Assembly: GCA_023389005.1 (NCBI GenBank)
Contig: JAEWFE010000319.1
Location: forward strand, 1 to 8,229
DNA: 8,229 nucleotides
Source of the DNA: Bacillota bacterium
GTDB lineage: Bacteria; Bacillota; Bacilli; Lactobacillales; Enterococcaceae
Reading direction: 5' to 3'
Both the position numbers and the translations under genes were made by a program. Below, one piece after another: positions 1 through 5,986 of this stretch (position 1 is its first letter; the number at the start of each line of letters is the position of its first letter). A model generated the notes under the pieces. It made no database searches. It had not been told where the DNA came from and saw only the letters and a list, made by a program, of their open reading frames with translations.

Positions 1-295
1 CCAGTTTTTAGCTGATTTACTAGGCTTTGAGTTTGATGAAAATAATATTGCTTTTCAAACCTTAGCAGATGGCGAATTTGGTATTTCAATTGTCAAACAT
101 GATACCGAAAATGTGAAAATCCCAAGCCACCAAATTTTAGGCTTAGATTTCTTGAAATTCCAATTACAAGATGAACAGTTTGAACAATTATTAAAACATG
201 TTCAAGAAAGCCAAATGAAACATTACCTTGATAGCAAACAAAAGATTTTAACGGTGTATGATCCAGTCGGTGTGGAATGGTGGTTCTTACGTTAA
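1..295 (+). CDS. 3' end of a probable CppA/VOC-family protein (partial)
   Basis: An open frame enters from the left edge (first full codon at base 2) and stops with TAA at 293-295, giving the last 97 residues. The N-terminus and start lie outside the window. The visible part is soluble, with no membrane segment. It alternates short strands and helices and ends in an aromatic motif, VYDPVGVEWWFLR. A closing 'DPxGxxWWF' strand is typical of vicinal-oxygen-chelate (glyoxalase-fold) proteins, and the overall look recalls the C-terminal domain of the streptococcal and enterococcal CppA-like family. That assignment is from memory of the family and is tentative; function is not inferred. A strong terminator follows 15 bases after the stop, so this is the last gene of its transcript. 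That the reading frame is a real gene is more certain than its name. Confidence 0.6.
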   Translation, partial: QFLADLLGFEFDENNIAFQTLADGEFGISIVKHDTENVKIPSHQILGLDFLKFQLQDEQFEQLLKHVQESQMKHYLDSKQKILTVYDPVGVEWWFLR

Positions 296-310
296 TTGCA
301 TAATACAAAG

Positions 311-360
311 ACGTCTGATTGGTTACCGGATGCATCGTCCAACCAATCAGGCGTTTTTTT
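311..360 (+). terminator. Rho-independent terminator after the partial CppA-like gene
   Basis: A 14-bp stem pairs 311-324 (ACGTCTGATTGGTT) with 341-354 (AACCAATCAGGCGT), with one G-T wobble. The loop is 16 bases and a run of seven T follows at 354-360. It lies between the stop at 295 and the next start at 384, so the serine hydrolase needs either read-through or a promoter inside this short gap. I could not identify a convincing promoter there. Confidence 0.92.
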
Positions 361-383
361 ATGAAAAGAGATAGAGGAGAAAT

Positions 384-1403
384 ATGCAAGATAGTTTTTA
401 TCCAAAAACACAAGCAAAAATTCAAGAATATCTAAATGAAAAGGTCTTTCCAGGGGTGTGTTACGCAATCATTGACCAAGAAAAGGTGATTCACAAGCAT
501 TTTGGATATGCGTCTGTAATCCCCAAAAAACGGGTGATGACGGAAGAGACATTATTTGATGTGGCCTCTTTGACCAAGGTTGTTTGTACCACAACAATGA
601 TTTTAAAATTGATGGAACAAGGTGTTATCGAGATTGACCAACCTTTGAAGCAGTATCTGCCATCTTTTGGCGATGGAAGCATTACTTTACGACATTTATT
701 AACCCATACAGCTGATATTGTGACTTATATTCCGAATCGTGATCAGCTCAACCAACAGGAGTTAATGCAGGCTTATTTGACATTAAAGGCAGGGGATAAC
801 TTAGGAAAAGTGGTCAAATATACTGATGCTGGGACGATTTTGTTAGGGTTCATGCTTGAAGAAATCTTTCAAAAGCCAGTCACAACTATTTTTAAAGAAG
901 AGATTTTTGAACCATTAGAAATGCTTAATAGCCAATTTCCGCCACTTGATACGCACTATTCGATTGCATCAACAGAAGATACTTTGTGTGGGCAAACTCA
1001 TGATCCTAAAGCCCGAGTCTTAGCCGAGCATGCGGGTAATGCGGGATTATTCACGAATTTAGCTGATTTATTAAAATTTACCCAAATGTATCTAAATGAA
1101 GGACGTTTACCTGATGGGCGGACCTTTTTGCAAAAAGAAACGATTGCTCAGCTTTACCAAGACCAGACACCAAATAAAGAAGGAAGGCGTTCATTAGGTT
1201 GGGATTTACGTTATGGATTTTTATTCCATACAGGCTATACGGGAACCTTTTTATGCATTGATCCTAAGTTGCAACAAGCCTTTGTTTTCTTATCTAATCG
1301 TGTTCATCCGTATGATTTTAGACAAGCATATTTGGCGAAACGAGATGAATTAATTGCGATTTATTTAAAAGAAAAAGAAATGATTATTCAAACTAGTTTG
1401 TGA
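384..1403 (+). CDS. Serine hydrolase, beta-lactamase/penicillin-binding-protein fold (class C type)
   Basis: A 339-residue protein of the beta-lactamase family (Pfam Beta-lactamase type, PF00144). The catalytic SxxK motif is S62-L-T-K65. The second motif is Y146-T-D148, where class C enzymes have YxN. The third is H282-T-G284, where KTG or HTG is usual. The N-terminus is polar with no signal peptide, and no membrane segment is visible, so the protein should be cytoplasmic. That favours an esterase, amidase or peptide hydrolase over a cell-wall penicillin-binding protein or a secreted antibiotic-resistance enzyme. Its substrate cannot be read from sequence. The ATG at 384 is supported by AGAGGAGA at 373-380. 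The TGA stop (1401-1403) lies inside the promoter of the next gene. No dedicated terminator follows, so some transcripts may continue into manA. Confidence 0.9.
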   Translation: MQDSFYPKTQAKIQEYLNEKVFPGVCYAIIDQEKVIHKHFGYASVIPKKRVMTEETLFDVASLTKVVCTTTMILKLMEQGVIEIDQPLKQYLPSFGDGSITLRHLLTHTADIVTYIPNRDQLNQQELMQAYLTLKAGDNLGKVVKYTDAGTILLGFMLEEIFQKPVTTIFKEEIFEPLEMLNSQFPPLDTHYSIASTEDTLCGQTHDPKARVLAEHAGNAGLFTNLADLLKFTQMYLNEGRLPDGRTFLQKETIAQLYQDQTPNKEGRRSLGWDLRYGFLFHTGYTGTFLCIDPKLQQAFVFLSNRVHPYDFRQAYLAKRDELIAIYLKEKEMIIQTSL

Positions 1404-1409
1404 TATAAT
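1401..1409 (+). promoter_or_regulatory. Extended -10 promoter of manA
   Basis: TGATATAAT at 1401-1409 is a full consensus TATAAT preceded by the TGn extended -10 element. The -35 region is weak: ATGATT at 1380-1385 with an 18-bp spacer, which is common for extended -10 promoters. The predicted transcript starts near 1415-1417, about 33 bases before the preferred manA start. The TG of the element is part of the TGA stop of the upstream hydrolase. Confidence 0.72.
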
Positions 1410-1431
1410 GGACTTGTTTGTAAACCTATAC

Positions 1432-1440
1432 AAGAAAGAG
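1432..1440 (+). promoter_or_regulatory. Ribosome binding site that decides the manA start
   Basis: AAGAAAGAG at 1432-1440 is the only purine-rich Shine-Dalgarno-like stretch in the leader. It sits eight bases before the TTG at 1449 but touches the GTG at 1440. It therefore supports the TTG start and argues against the longer GTG form. Confidence 0.5.
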
Positions 1441-1448
1441 TGATTCAT

Positions 1449-2408
1449 TTGGTAGAACCTTTATTTATGAAACCCGTATTTCAAGAAAAAATTTGGGGTG
1501 GCTCAAGATTAAATACTGTCTTTGGTTTTGAACTTCCTAGTGACAAGATAGGGGAAGACTGGGCAATCAGTGCGCATCCTCATGGCAAAAGCGTGATTGA
1601 AAATGGTCCTTTCAAAGGTCAAACGTTAGATCAACTTTGGCAAGACCATCAAGAATTATTCGGTCATCAATCAGAAGAAGTTTTCCCATTATTGGTGAAG
1701 ATTTTGGATGCGGAAGATGATTTATCTGTCCAAGTCCATCCTGATGACGAATATGGCAAACATCATGCTGGTGAGCTAGGGAAGACCGAGTGCTGGTATA
1801 TTATTGATGCCGCGCCAGGAGCTGAAATCATTTATGGTCATCATGCGCAAACCAAAGAAGAATTGGCAGAAATGATTCAAGAAGGACGTTGGGATGATTT
1901 GTTAAAACATGTGCCAGTGCGCAAAGGGGATTTCTTCTTTGTTCCGAGTGGGACGATGCATGCGATTGGTAAAGGAATCATGATTTTAGAAACCCAACAA
2001 AGCTCAGATACGACTTATCGGGTGTATGATTATGACCGCAAAGATGCACAAGGAAAGACACGTGAATTACACATCCAACAGTCCATTGATGTGACCAATG
2101 TACCTGATCATGCACCAGAATTAGCGATTAAAGAAGTACGTAAAGGCAACAGTGCGATTACCACTTATCTTCAAACTAAATTTTTCAATGTCTATGAATG
2201 GTTAGTGAAGGGAGAATGTTCTTTCAAAGCTTTTGCGCCGTATACTTTGATGACGGTGATTGAAGGTTTTGGTTACTTAGTCGTGGATGGCAAAGAATAT
2301 GAGTTAAATATGGGTACAAGCTGTATTTTGCCAAATCAAGTGAAGGGATGGCAAATCAAAGGCGATGTCAGAATTATTGCCTCTGATACCGCGAAGAATA
2401 ATAAATAA
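1449..2408 (+). CDS. manA: Mannose-6-phosphate isomerase, class I (ManA)
   Basis: Interconverts mannose 6-phosphate and fructose 6-phosphate in the cytoplasm, feeding PTS-imported mannose into glycolysis or supplying mannose for surface polysaccharide. Seen in the sequence (numbering from the TTG start, 319 residues): the N-terminal signature EPLFMKPVFQEKIWGG, metal-site residues in QVHPDDE (Q95, H97) and KTECWY (E114), GTMHAIG (H171), and the active-site arginine stretch TTYRVYDYDR (R191). The length fits the short Gram-positive class I enzymes of about 315 residues. A GTG at 1440 would add three residues, but the only ribosome-binding-like sequence is too close to it, so TTG at 1449 is preferred. 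It is preceded by its own extended -10 promoter and closed by a terminator, so it is independent of the PTS operon downstream. Function is very secure; the start codon is less so. Confidence 0.95.
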   Translation: MVEPLFMKPVFQEKIWGGSRLNTVFGFELPSDKIGEDWAISAHPHGKSVIENGPFKGQTLDQLWQDHQELFGHQSEEVFPLLVKILDAEDDLSVQVHPDDEYGKHHAGELGKTECWYIIDAAPGAEIIYGHHAQTKEELAEMIQEGRWDDLLKHVPVRKGDFFFVPSGTMHAIGKGIMILETQQSSDTTYRVYDYDRKDAQGKTRELHIQQSIDVTNVPDHAPELAIKEVRKGNSAITTYLQTKFFNVYEWLVKGECSFKAFAPYTLMTVIEGFGYLVVDGKEYELNMGTSCILPNQVKGWQIKGDVRIIASDTAKNNK

Positions 2409-2428
2409 GCTACGTGTAGAGTAAAAGT

Positions 2429-2465
2429 AAGGGTAGTTCAATCATATCGGACTCCCCTTTTTTTT
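2429..2465 (+). terminator. Rho-independent terminator after manA
   Basis: Stem 2429-2439 (AAGGGTAGTTC) pairs with 2449-2459 (GGACTCCCCTT), with one mismatch and one G-T wobble. The loop is nine bases and eight T follow at 2458-2465. It isolates manA from the PTS operon. Confidence 0.82.
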
Positions 2466-2474
2466 ATTTTCGTA

Positions 2475-2505
2475 AAAAAATGTCCATTGCAATAGACACT
2501 TTTTT
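2475..2505. repeat. Inverted repeat upstream of the PTS operon (possible operator or two-way terminator)
   Basis: The core TGTCCATTGCAATAGACA at 2481-2498 is an 18-bp near-perfect inverted repeat: TGTC/GACA and ATT/AAT arms around GC, with one C-A mismatch. It is flanked by A6 on the left (2475-2480) and T6 on the right (2500-2505, after one unpaired C). As RNA it could form a hairpin with a U-tail in either direction. As DNA it overlaps the predicted -35 of the regulator promoter, where an activator could bind. The two readings cannot be separated by eye. Confidence 0.5.
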
Positions 2506-2514
2506 ATATTTAAT
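2487..2514 (+). promoter_or_regulatory. Predicted promoter of the PTS-aldolase operon
   Basis: TTGCAA (2487-2492, four of six to the -35 consensus), a 16-bp spacer and TTTAAT (2509-2514, five of six to the -10). Transcription would start near 2521, leaving a leader of about 38 bases. The -35 lies inside the inverted repeat and the cre-like palindrome covers the start point, consistent with control by the PRD regulator and by CcpA. The match is moderate and TATATT at 2505-2510 is an alternative -10. Confidence 0.42.
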
Positions 2515-2528
2515 TGAAAGCGTTTCAA
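2514..2528. promoter_or_regulatory. cre-like palindrome (candidate CcpA or LacI-type operator)
   Basis: TTGAAAGCGTTTCAA has perfect six-base arms (TTGAAA/TTTCAA) around GCG. It closely resembles the catabolite-responsive element consensus WTGNAANCGNWWNCA but has one base fewer in the centre-right half than the standard site. It overlaps the predicted transcription start, a position where CcpA binding represses. Catabolite repression of a sugar PTS operon is expected in this group; binding by another LacI-family protein cannot be excluded. Confidence 0.55.
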
Positions 2529-2545
2529 ATATAGAATGTAAATGT

Positions 2546-2555
2546 GGAGGTGATC
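2546..2555 (+). promoter_or_regulatory. Very strong ribosome binding site of the regulator gene
   Basis: GGAGGTGATC is a ten-base perfect match to the 3' end of Firmicute 16S rRNA, ending three bases before ATG at 2559 (core GGAGG eight bases before). It sets the start at 2559 and rules out the in-frame GTG at 2544, which lies upstream of the site. A regulator with so strong a site is somewhat unusual. Confidence 0.85.
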
Positions 2556-2558
2556 AAG

Positions 2559-4022
2559 ATGATTTTCAGTAATAAGGAACAAGAAATAATCAACATTTTG
2601 TTAAACAGTAAAAGTATGATTACTGCTGAAAAAATTTCAGAACTAACAAATGTGTCTGTCAAAACTATTTATAGACGGATTAAGAAGATTAATTCTCAAT
2701 CTCATTCTGGAAACGAAATAATTATCTCTGAAAGAGGAAGAGGTTTGTTAATAGACAATGATGAGTATCAACAAACTATCCACTTAGAAAAAATCCAAGG
2801 CGAATATCCCTCAAGACAAATGGAAGTTATTTTTAGTTTGTTATTGAACTCGCCTCATTATACCTCGATTGAACAAATATACAGCCAACAATTTGTATCT
2901 GATGAAACTATTCGATTAGATATTCAAAAAATTAGGGAAATATTAGTTCCTTATCAATTAAAGTTGAATAAGCGAAAAGAAGAGTTTCGAATCTCTGGTA
3001 ATGAAGAACAAATACGAAAATTGATGGCTGAAATTTTGAATACTAAAAAGATATTATTAAATGATACGTATTTAACAAAGACTAGTATGATGACTTACCA
3101 GGATATTGATTTTATTACTAATCAATTAATGGAAATAGAAAGTAAGTTAAATACACAGATTTCTTATCCATACAATGAAAATATTTTTATTCATATGTAT
3201 GTAATGATTTCAAGATATAAAAATAATCCAGAATTATCAAAAATACAAAGCCCAGATGAATTTATATCACAAGAAGTCATTTCAAAAAATCAAGATATAT
3301 TAAATCTCAGCAAAAAAATAATAAGCAACATTGAAGAATATATTGGGCAAAAGTTAAATAATGAAGAAAATTATTTCCTTTTTCAATATTTGTATTCTTC
3401 TAGACTTGTTACGAATAATGTACTCTCTGATCAAGAATCTAGTGTAATGAAGATGGCACAAAATATATCTTCATTAGTGATTGAATACTTTAATTTTAAA
3501 GTAGAAATTCAAGATTTAGCTACAGAAATATATCCACATCTAAAAATGATGCTTTATAGAATTAAACAAAGAATTAATATTTCAAATGAGTTATTAATCG
3601 ACATAAAAAGAGAGTACAAAGAACTATTTGATTTTTTGAAAAAAGAGGTTGTAGAGACTATATCAGATGATGCAGTTTCTGATGATGAAATTGGTTTTTT
3701 AACTTTATACTTTGCAAAATATATGGAACAAATTCCTGAAAAAATAAAAATATTAGTGATTTGTTCCAGTGGTGTGGGAACTTCAGAATTACTAAAAGTA
3801 AAAATTAAGCAATCCATACCGGAAGTTGAAATTGTAGAAGCTTTATCTGTTAATCAATTTACGAAGTCAATTAGTTTAGATCGATTTAAAGATATCGATT
3901 TAATCGTATCAACAATTAAAATGAATGAAACATACGGAATCCCATGTATTTTAGTAAATGCGATATTTACAGAAAGTGATAAGAAAGCATTAAGAAAACG
4001 TTTGGAGGAATTACAATGTTAG
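2559..4022 (+). CDS. PRD-containing transcriptional activator (BglG/LicR/MtlR type), HTH-HTH-PRD-PRD-EIIB
   Basis: A 487-residue DNA-binding regulator whose activity is probably set by PTS phosphorylation. Order seen: winged HTH at about 5-65 (SVKTIYRRIKKIN), a second HTH-like region at about 85-150, PRD1 at about 185-290 with H212 (IHMYVMISRY), PRD2 at about 295-395 with H327 (YPHLKMMLYRI), then a GatB-like EIIB domain at about 396-487 with C402 (ILVICSSGVGTS). The second histidine usual in each PRD appears replaced: FQYL near 275-278 and LTLYF at Y384. Related LicR/MtlR/ManR activators usually end with a fused EIIA domain and are about 640-700 residues. This one stops after EIIB, and the EIIA is the next gene, overlapping by seven bases. 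There is no RNA-binding CAT domain, so it is an activator and not a LicT-type antiterminator. The gene is very AT-rich. It probably controls its own operon. Confidence 0.92.
   Translation: MIFSNKEQEIINILLNSKSMITAEKISELTNVSVKTIYRRIKKINSQSHSGNEIIISERGRGLLIDNDEYQQTIHLEKIQGEYPSRQMEVIFSLLLNSPHYTSIEQIYSQQFVSDETIRLDIQKIREILVPYQLKLNKRKEEFRISGNEEQIRKLMAEILNTKKILLNDTYLTKTSMMTYQDIDFITNQLMEIESKLNTQISYPYNENIFIHMYVMISRYKNNPELSKIQSPDEFISQEVISKNQDILNLSKKIISNIEEYIGQKLNNEENYFLFQYLYSSRLVTNNVLSDQESSVMKMAQNISSLVIEYFNFKVEIQDLATEIYPHLKMMLYRIKQRINISNELLIDIKREYKELFDFLKKEVVETISDDAVSDDEIGFLTLYFAKYMEQIPEKIKILVICSSGVGTSELLKVKIKQSIPEVEIVEALSVNQFTKSISLDRFKDIDLIVSTIKMNETYGIPCILVNAIFTESDKKALRKRLEELQC
4004..4008 (+). promoter_or_regulatory. 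Ribosome binding site of the EIIA gene inside the regulator's 3' end
   Basis: GGAGG lies seven bases before the ATG at 4016, inside the last codons of the regulator. The start ATG overlaps the stop TAG (4020-4022), the classic layout for translational coupling. Confidence 0.75.
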
Positions 4023-4483
4023 AGTCAATGGATTTAAAAAATGTAATCAATAGAGAAAATGTATTAGTTGATATTGAAGGAACTACAAAAGAAGAAGTTT
4101 TAAAAGCGTTATGTAATCAATTATTTAATACTGGATATATTAATGATGTTGATGATTTTTATGCAGATGTTTTAGCAAGAGAAGAAGAAGGGTTAACAGG
4201 TCTAGGAAAAGGAATTGCAATTCCCCATGGAAAATCAGAGAGTGTAATCAACACTACAATTGCAATTGGTAAAACAAAGCAACCAATTGAATGGGGTTCA
4301 TTAGATGATAAACCAGTGGAGGTGATTTTGTTATTTGCAGTTAAAAACTCAGATGCGACTACAACACATATTAAATTACTTCAAAAAGTCGCAATTATGC
4401 TAGCTGATGATGAGTTTTTAGTTGCGCTTCAAAAAGCTGAAAATGAAGACGAGCTTTTTGGAATGATTACTCAGCGAGATTAG
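4016..4483 (+). CDS. PTS EIIA component, fructose/mannitol family
   Basis: A 155-residue cytoplasmic phosphocarrier that takes phosphate from HPr and passes it to EIIB. The PTS_EIIA_2 fold is recognised by AREEEGLTGLGKGIAIPHG, with H71 as the phosphorylated histidine. The length matches a single stand-alone domain. ATG at 4016 has GGAGG seven bases upstream; an in-frame ATG at 4028 is possible but worse placed. It overlaps the regulator gene by seven bases, so the two are probably made in fixed ratio. Because the regulator lacks its own EIIA domain, this protein may serve both transport and regulation; that dual role is an inference from gene order. A 69-base gap follows before EIIB, with no terminator visible. 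Confidence 0.94.
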   Translation: MLESMDLKNVINRENVLVDIEGTTKEEVLKALCNQLFNTGYINDVDDFYADVLAREEEGLTGLGKGIAIPHGKSESVINTTIAIGKTKQPIEWGSLDDKPVEVILLFAVKNSDATTTHIKLLQKVAIMLADDEFLVALQKAENEDELFGMITQRD

Positions 4484-4552
4484 TTTAATAGTTGAGTATT
4501 TTAGTCGTGGGAATTATTTAATAAAAGTAAGAAACGTTTTGGAGGAATTATT

Positions 4553-4864
4553 ATGAAAATTGTTGGAGTTGCAGCATGTACATCGGGTATTGCACATACC
4601 TATATTGCAAAAGAAAAATTATTAAAAGCAGCTAAGGAATTAGGTCATGAAATTCATATTGAAACTCAAGGTACTATTGGTACAGAAGATGAGTTGGCAG
4701 AAAAAGACATTAAAGAAGCTGATGTTGTCATACTTGCAGTTGATATTGCTATTACTGGAACAGAACGTTTTGATGGGAAAAAAGTTGTTAAAGTACCAAC
4801 AAGTATTGTAGTAAAAGCACCTAAACAACTGATTCAAAAAATTGAAAGCGAATTAAATAAATAG
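4553..4864 (+). CDS. PTS EIIB component, fructose family
   Basis: A 103-residue cytoplasmic domain that accepts phosphate on a cysteine and donates it to the sugar bound by EIIC. The active-site loop is A8-C9-T-S-G-I-A-H-T, with C9 as phosphocysteine. The family norm is ACPTGIAHT, so the P-T pair after the cysteine is T-S here; the GIAHT part and the overall length are normal. The ATG at 4553 has GGAGG at 4541-4545, seven bases away. EIIC begins 16 bases after the stop. In many fructose transporters A, B and C are fused; here all three are separate proteins. Confidence 0.94.
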   Translation: MKIVGVAACTSGIAHTYIAKEKLLKAAKELGHEIHIETQGTIGTEDELAEKDIKEADVVILAVDIAITGTERFDGKKVVKVPTSIVVKAPKQLIQKIESELNK

Positions 4865-4880
4865 AGAGGAGTGTTTGTGT

Positions 4881-5972
4881 ATGAAAAAAGTTTTAGGAGA
4901 GATTAAACGACACTTATTAACAGCAATTAGTTATATGCTTCCTTTAGTTGTTGCGTCTGGTTTGCTGATTGCTGTAGGGAACTTAATGGGAGGACAAGTT
5001 GTTACTGATTTAGCTAAAATGACAGTTCCAAGTGCATTTACTTCACTTGGGGTGCTTGGTATGGGTTTGCTGCCATCATTTATTGCAGGATATATTGCAT
5101 TCTCTATCGCGGATAGACCTGGTATTGCTCCTGGTTTCTTAATGGGACAAATTGCATCATTCTTAGGTGCAGGTTTCTTAGGGGGGATTATTGGTGGTTT
5201 CTTGGCCGGATATATTGCTGTAGTTATTCGTAAATACTTAAAGGTTCCAAGATGGGCAGAGGCTTTAATGCCAATGATGATTATTCCAACTTTAACTGCA
5301 ATGATAGGCGGATTAATTATGTACTTTGTTTTAGGTACACCAATTGTTTGGATTACAGGTGGATTAACTAACTTCATTGTTGGACTAGATCAATCTCAAA
5401 AAGTTCTATATGGATTTATTATTGGTGCTATTGGATGTATTGATTATGGTGGTGCAATTTCTAAAGTTCCTAATTTAATCTGTGATGGACTTTTACTTGA
5501 AGGAATTACTGGACCTGAGGGAATTAAAGTATTGGCAGCAATGGTACCTCCAATTGGTGTTACGCTAGGTTTATTATTATCTAAAGTAGTGAAAAAACGT
5601 ATTTTTACAAACCAAGAAGTAGAAGCTATAAAAGTCGCATTTCCAATGGGATTATGCATGATTAGTGAAGGCGTTATCCCAATCGCAATGAATGATTTGG
5701 TTAGAACTGTAATTTCAACTTCTATTGGTTGTGGAGTGTGTGGTGCAATTAGTTTTAGTTTCGGAAATGGCAGTCCTGTTCCTAGCGGTGGTGTATTCGT
5801 TATTCCAGCTATGTCACAACCATTAGTTGCAGTTCTTGCGTTGCTTCTTGGATCTGCTGTTACTGCTGTTTTACTTGTATTATTGAAAAAACCATTAACT
5901 GAAGAACAAGCAGCTAATATTGCTGAAGAAGTTGAAGAAGAAGTAGATTTATCAAGTATCACAATCAACTAG
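4881..5972 (+). CDS. PTS EIIC component, fructose family (membrane permease)
   Basis: A 363-residue integral membrane protein that carries the sugar across while EIIB phosphorylates it. Long hydrophobic stretches run throughout (about 12-36, 54-75, 82-115, 128-150, 174-190, 215-234, 253-290 and 312-336) and the tail is acidic (EEVEEEVD, 349-356). Fructose-family marks include FSIADRPGIAPGFLMG (74-89), CIDYGGAISK (186-195) and ISEGVIPIA (261-269). Two core motifs differ from typical fructose permeases: GGAISK where GGPxNK is usual, and VPSGG (300-304) where PHGG is usual. This points to a divergent substrate branch. The start is ATG 4881, nine bases after AGGAG (4867-4871); an in-frame TTG at 4875 is too close to that site. 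The next gene starts 14 bases after the stop. Confidence 0.93.
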   Translation: MKKVLGEIKRHLLTAISYMLPLVVASGLLIAVGNLMGGQVVTDLAKMTVPSAFTSLGVLGMGLLPSFIAGYIAFSIADRPGIAPGFLMGQIASFLGAGFLGGIIGGFLAGYIAVVIRKYLKVPRWAEALMPMMIIPTLTAMIGGLIMYFVLGTPIVWITGGLTNFIVGLDQSQKVLYGFIIGAIGCIDYGGAISKVPNLICDGLLLEGITGPEGIKVLAAMVPPIGVTLGLLLSKVVKKRIFTNQEVEAIKVAFPMGLCMISEGVIPIAMNDLVRTVISTSIGCGVCGAISFSFGNGSPVPSGGVFVIPAMSQPLVAVLALLLGSAVTAVLLVLLKKPLTEEQAANIAEEVEEEVDLSSITIN

Positions 5973-5986
5973 AAAGGTTGATGCAG

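Noticed and set aside
93..682. Short reverse-strand frames across the left end
   Set aside because: One spans the terminator hairpin and both overlap well-supported genes; no recognisable protein features.
2514..2542. TTGAAA (2514-2519) with TGTAAA (2537-2542) as the operon promoter
   Set aside because: Transcription would start near 2549, inside the ribosome binding site, leaving no usable leader.
2521..2558. RNA antiterminator target (RAT) or riboswitch in the operon leader
   Set aside because: The leader is only about 38 bases, with no terminator-overlapping hairpin, and the regulator has DNA-binding HTH domains and no CAT domain.
3992..4006. Second cre-like site (AAGAAAACGTTTGGA)
   Set aside because: It misses the consensus at two key positions (T2 and C14), lies within coding sequence, and is better explained by codons plus the EIIA ribosome binding site.
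1449..4022. Idea that the PTS is a mannose transporter because manA is adjacent
   Set aside because: A terminator and a second promoter region separate them, the EII proteins are fructose-family and not mannose-family, and base composition differs.
4931..5968. Long reverse-strand open frames opposite EIIC (148 and 174 codons)
   Set aside because: They lie wholly inside a clear EIIC gene, have no ribosome binding site or family pattern, and are rich in residues expected from reading a membrane gene backwards.
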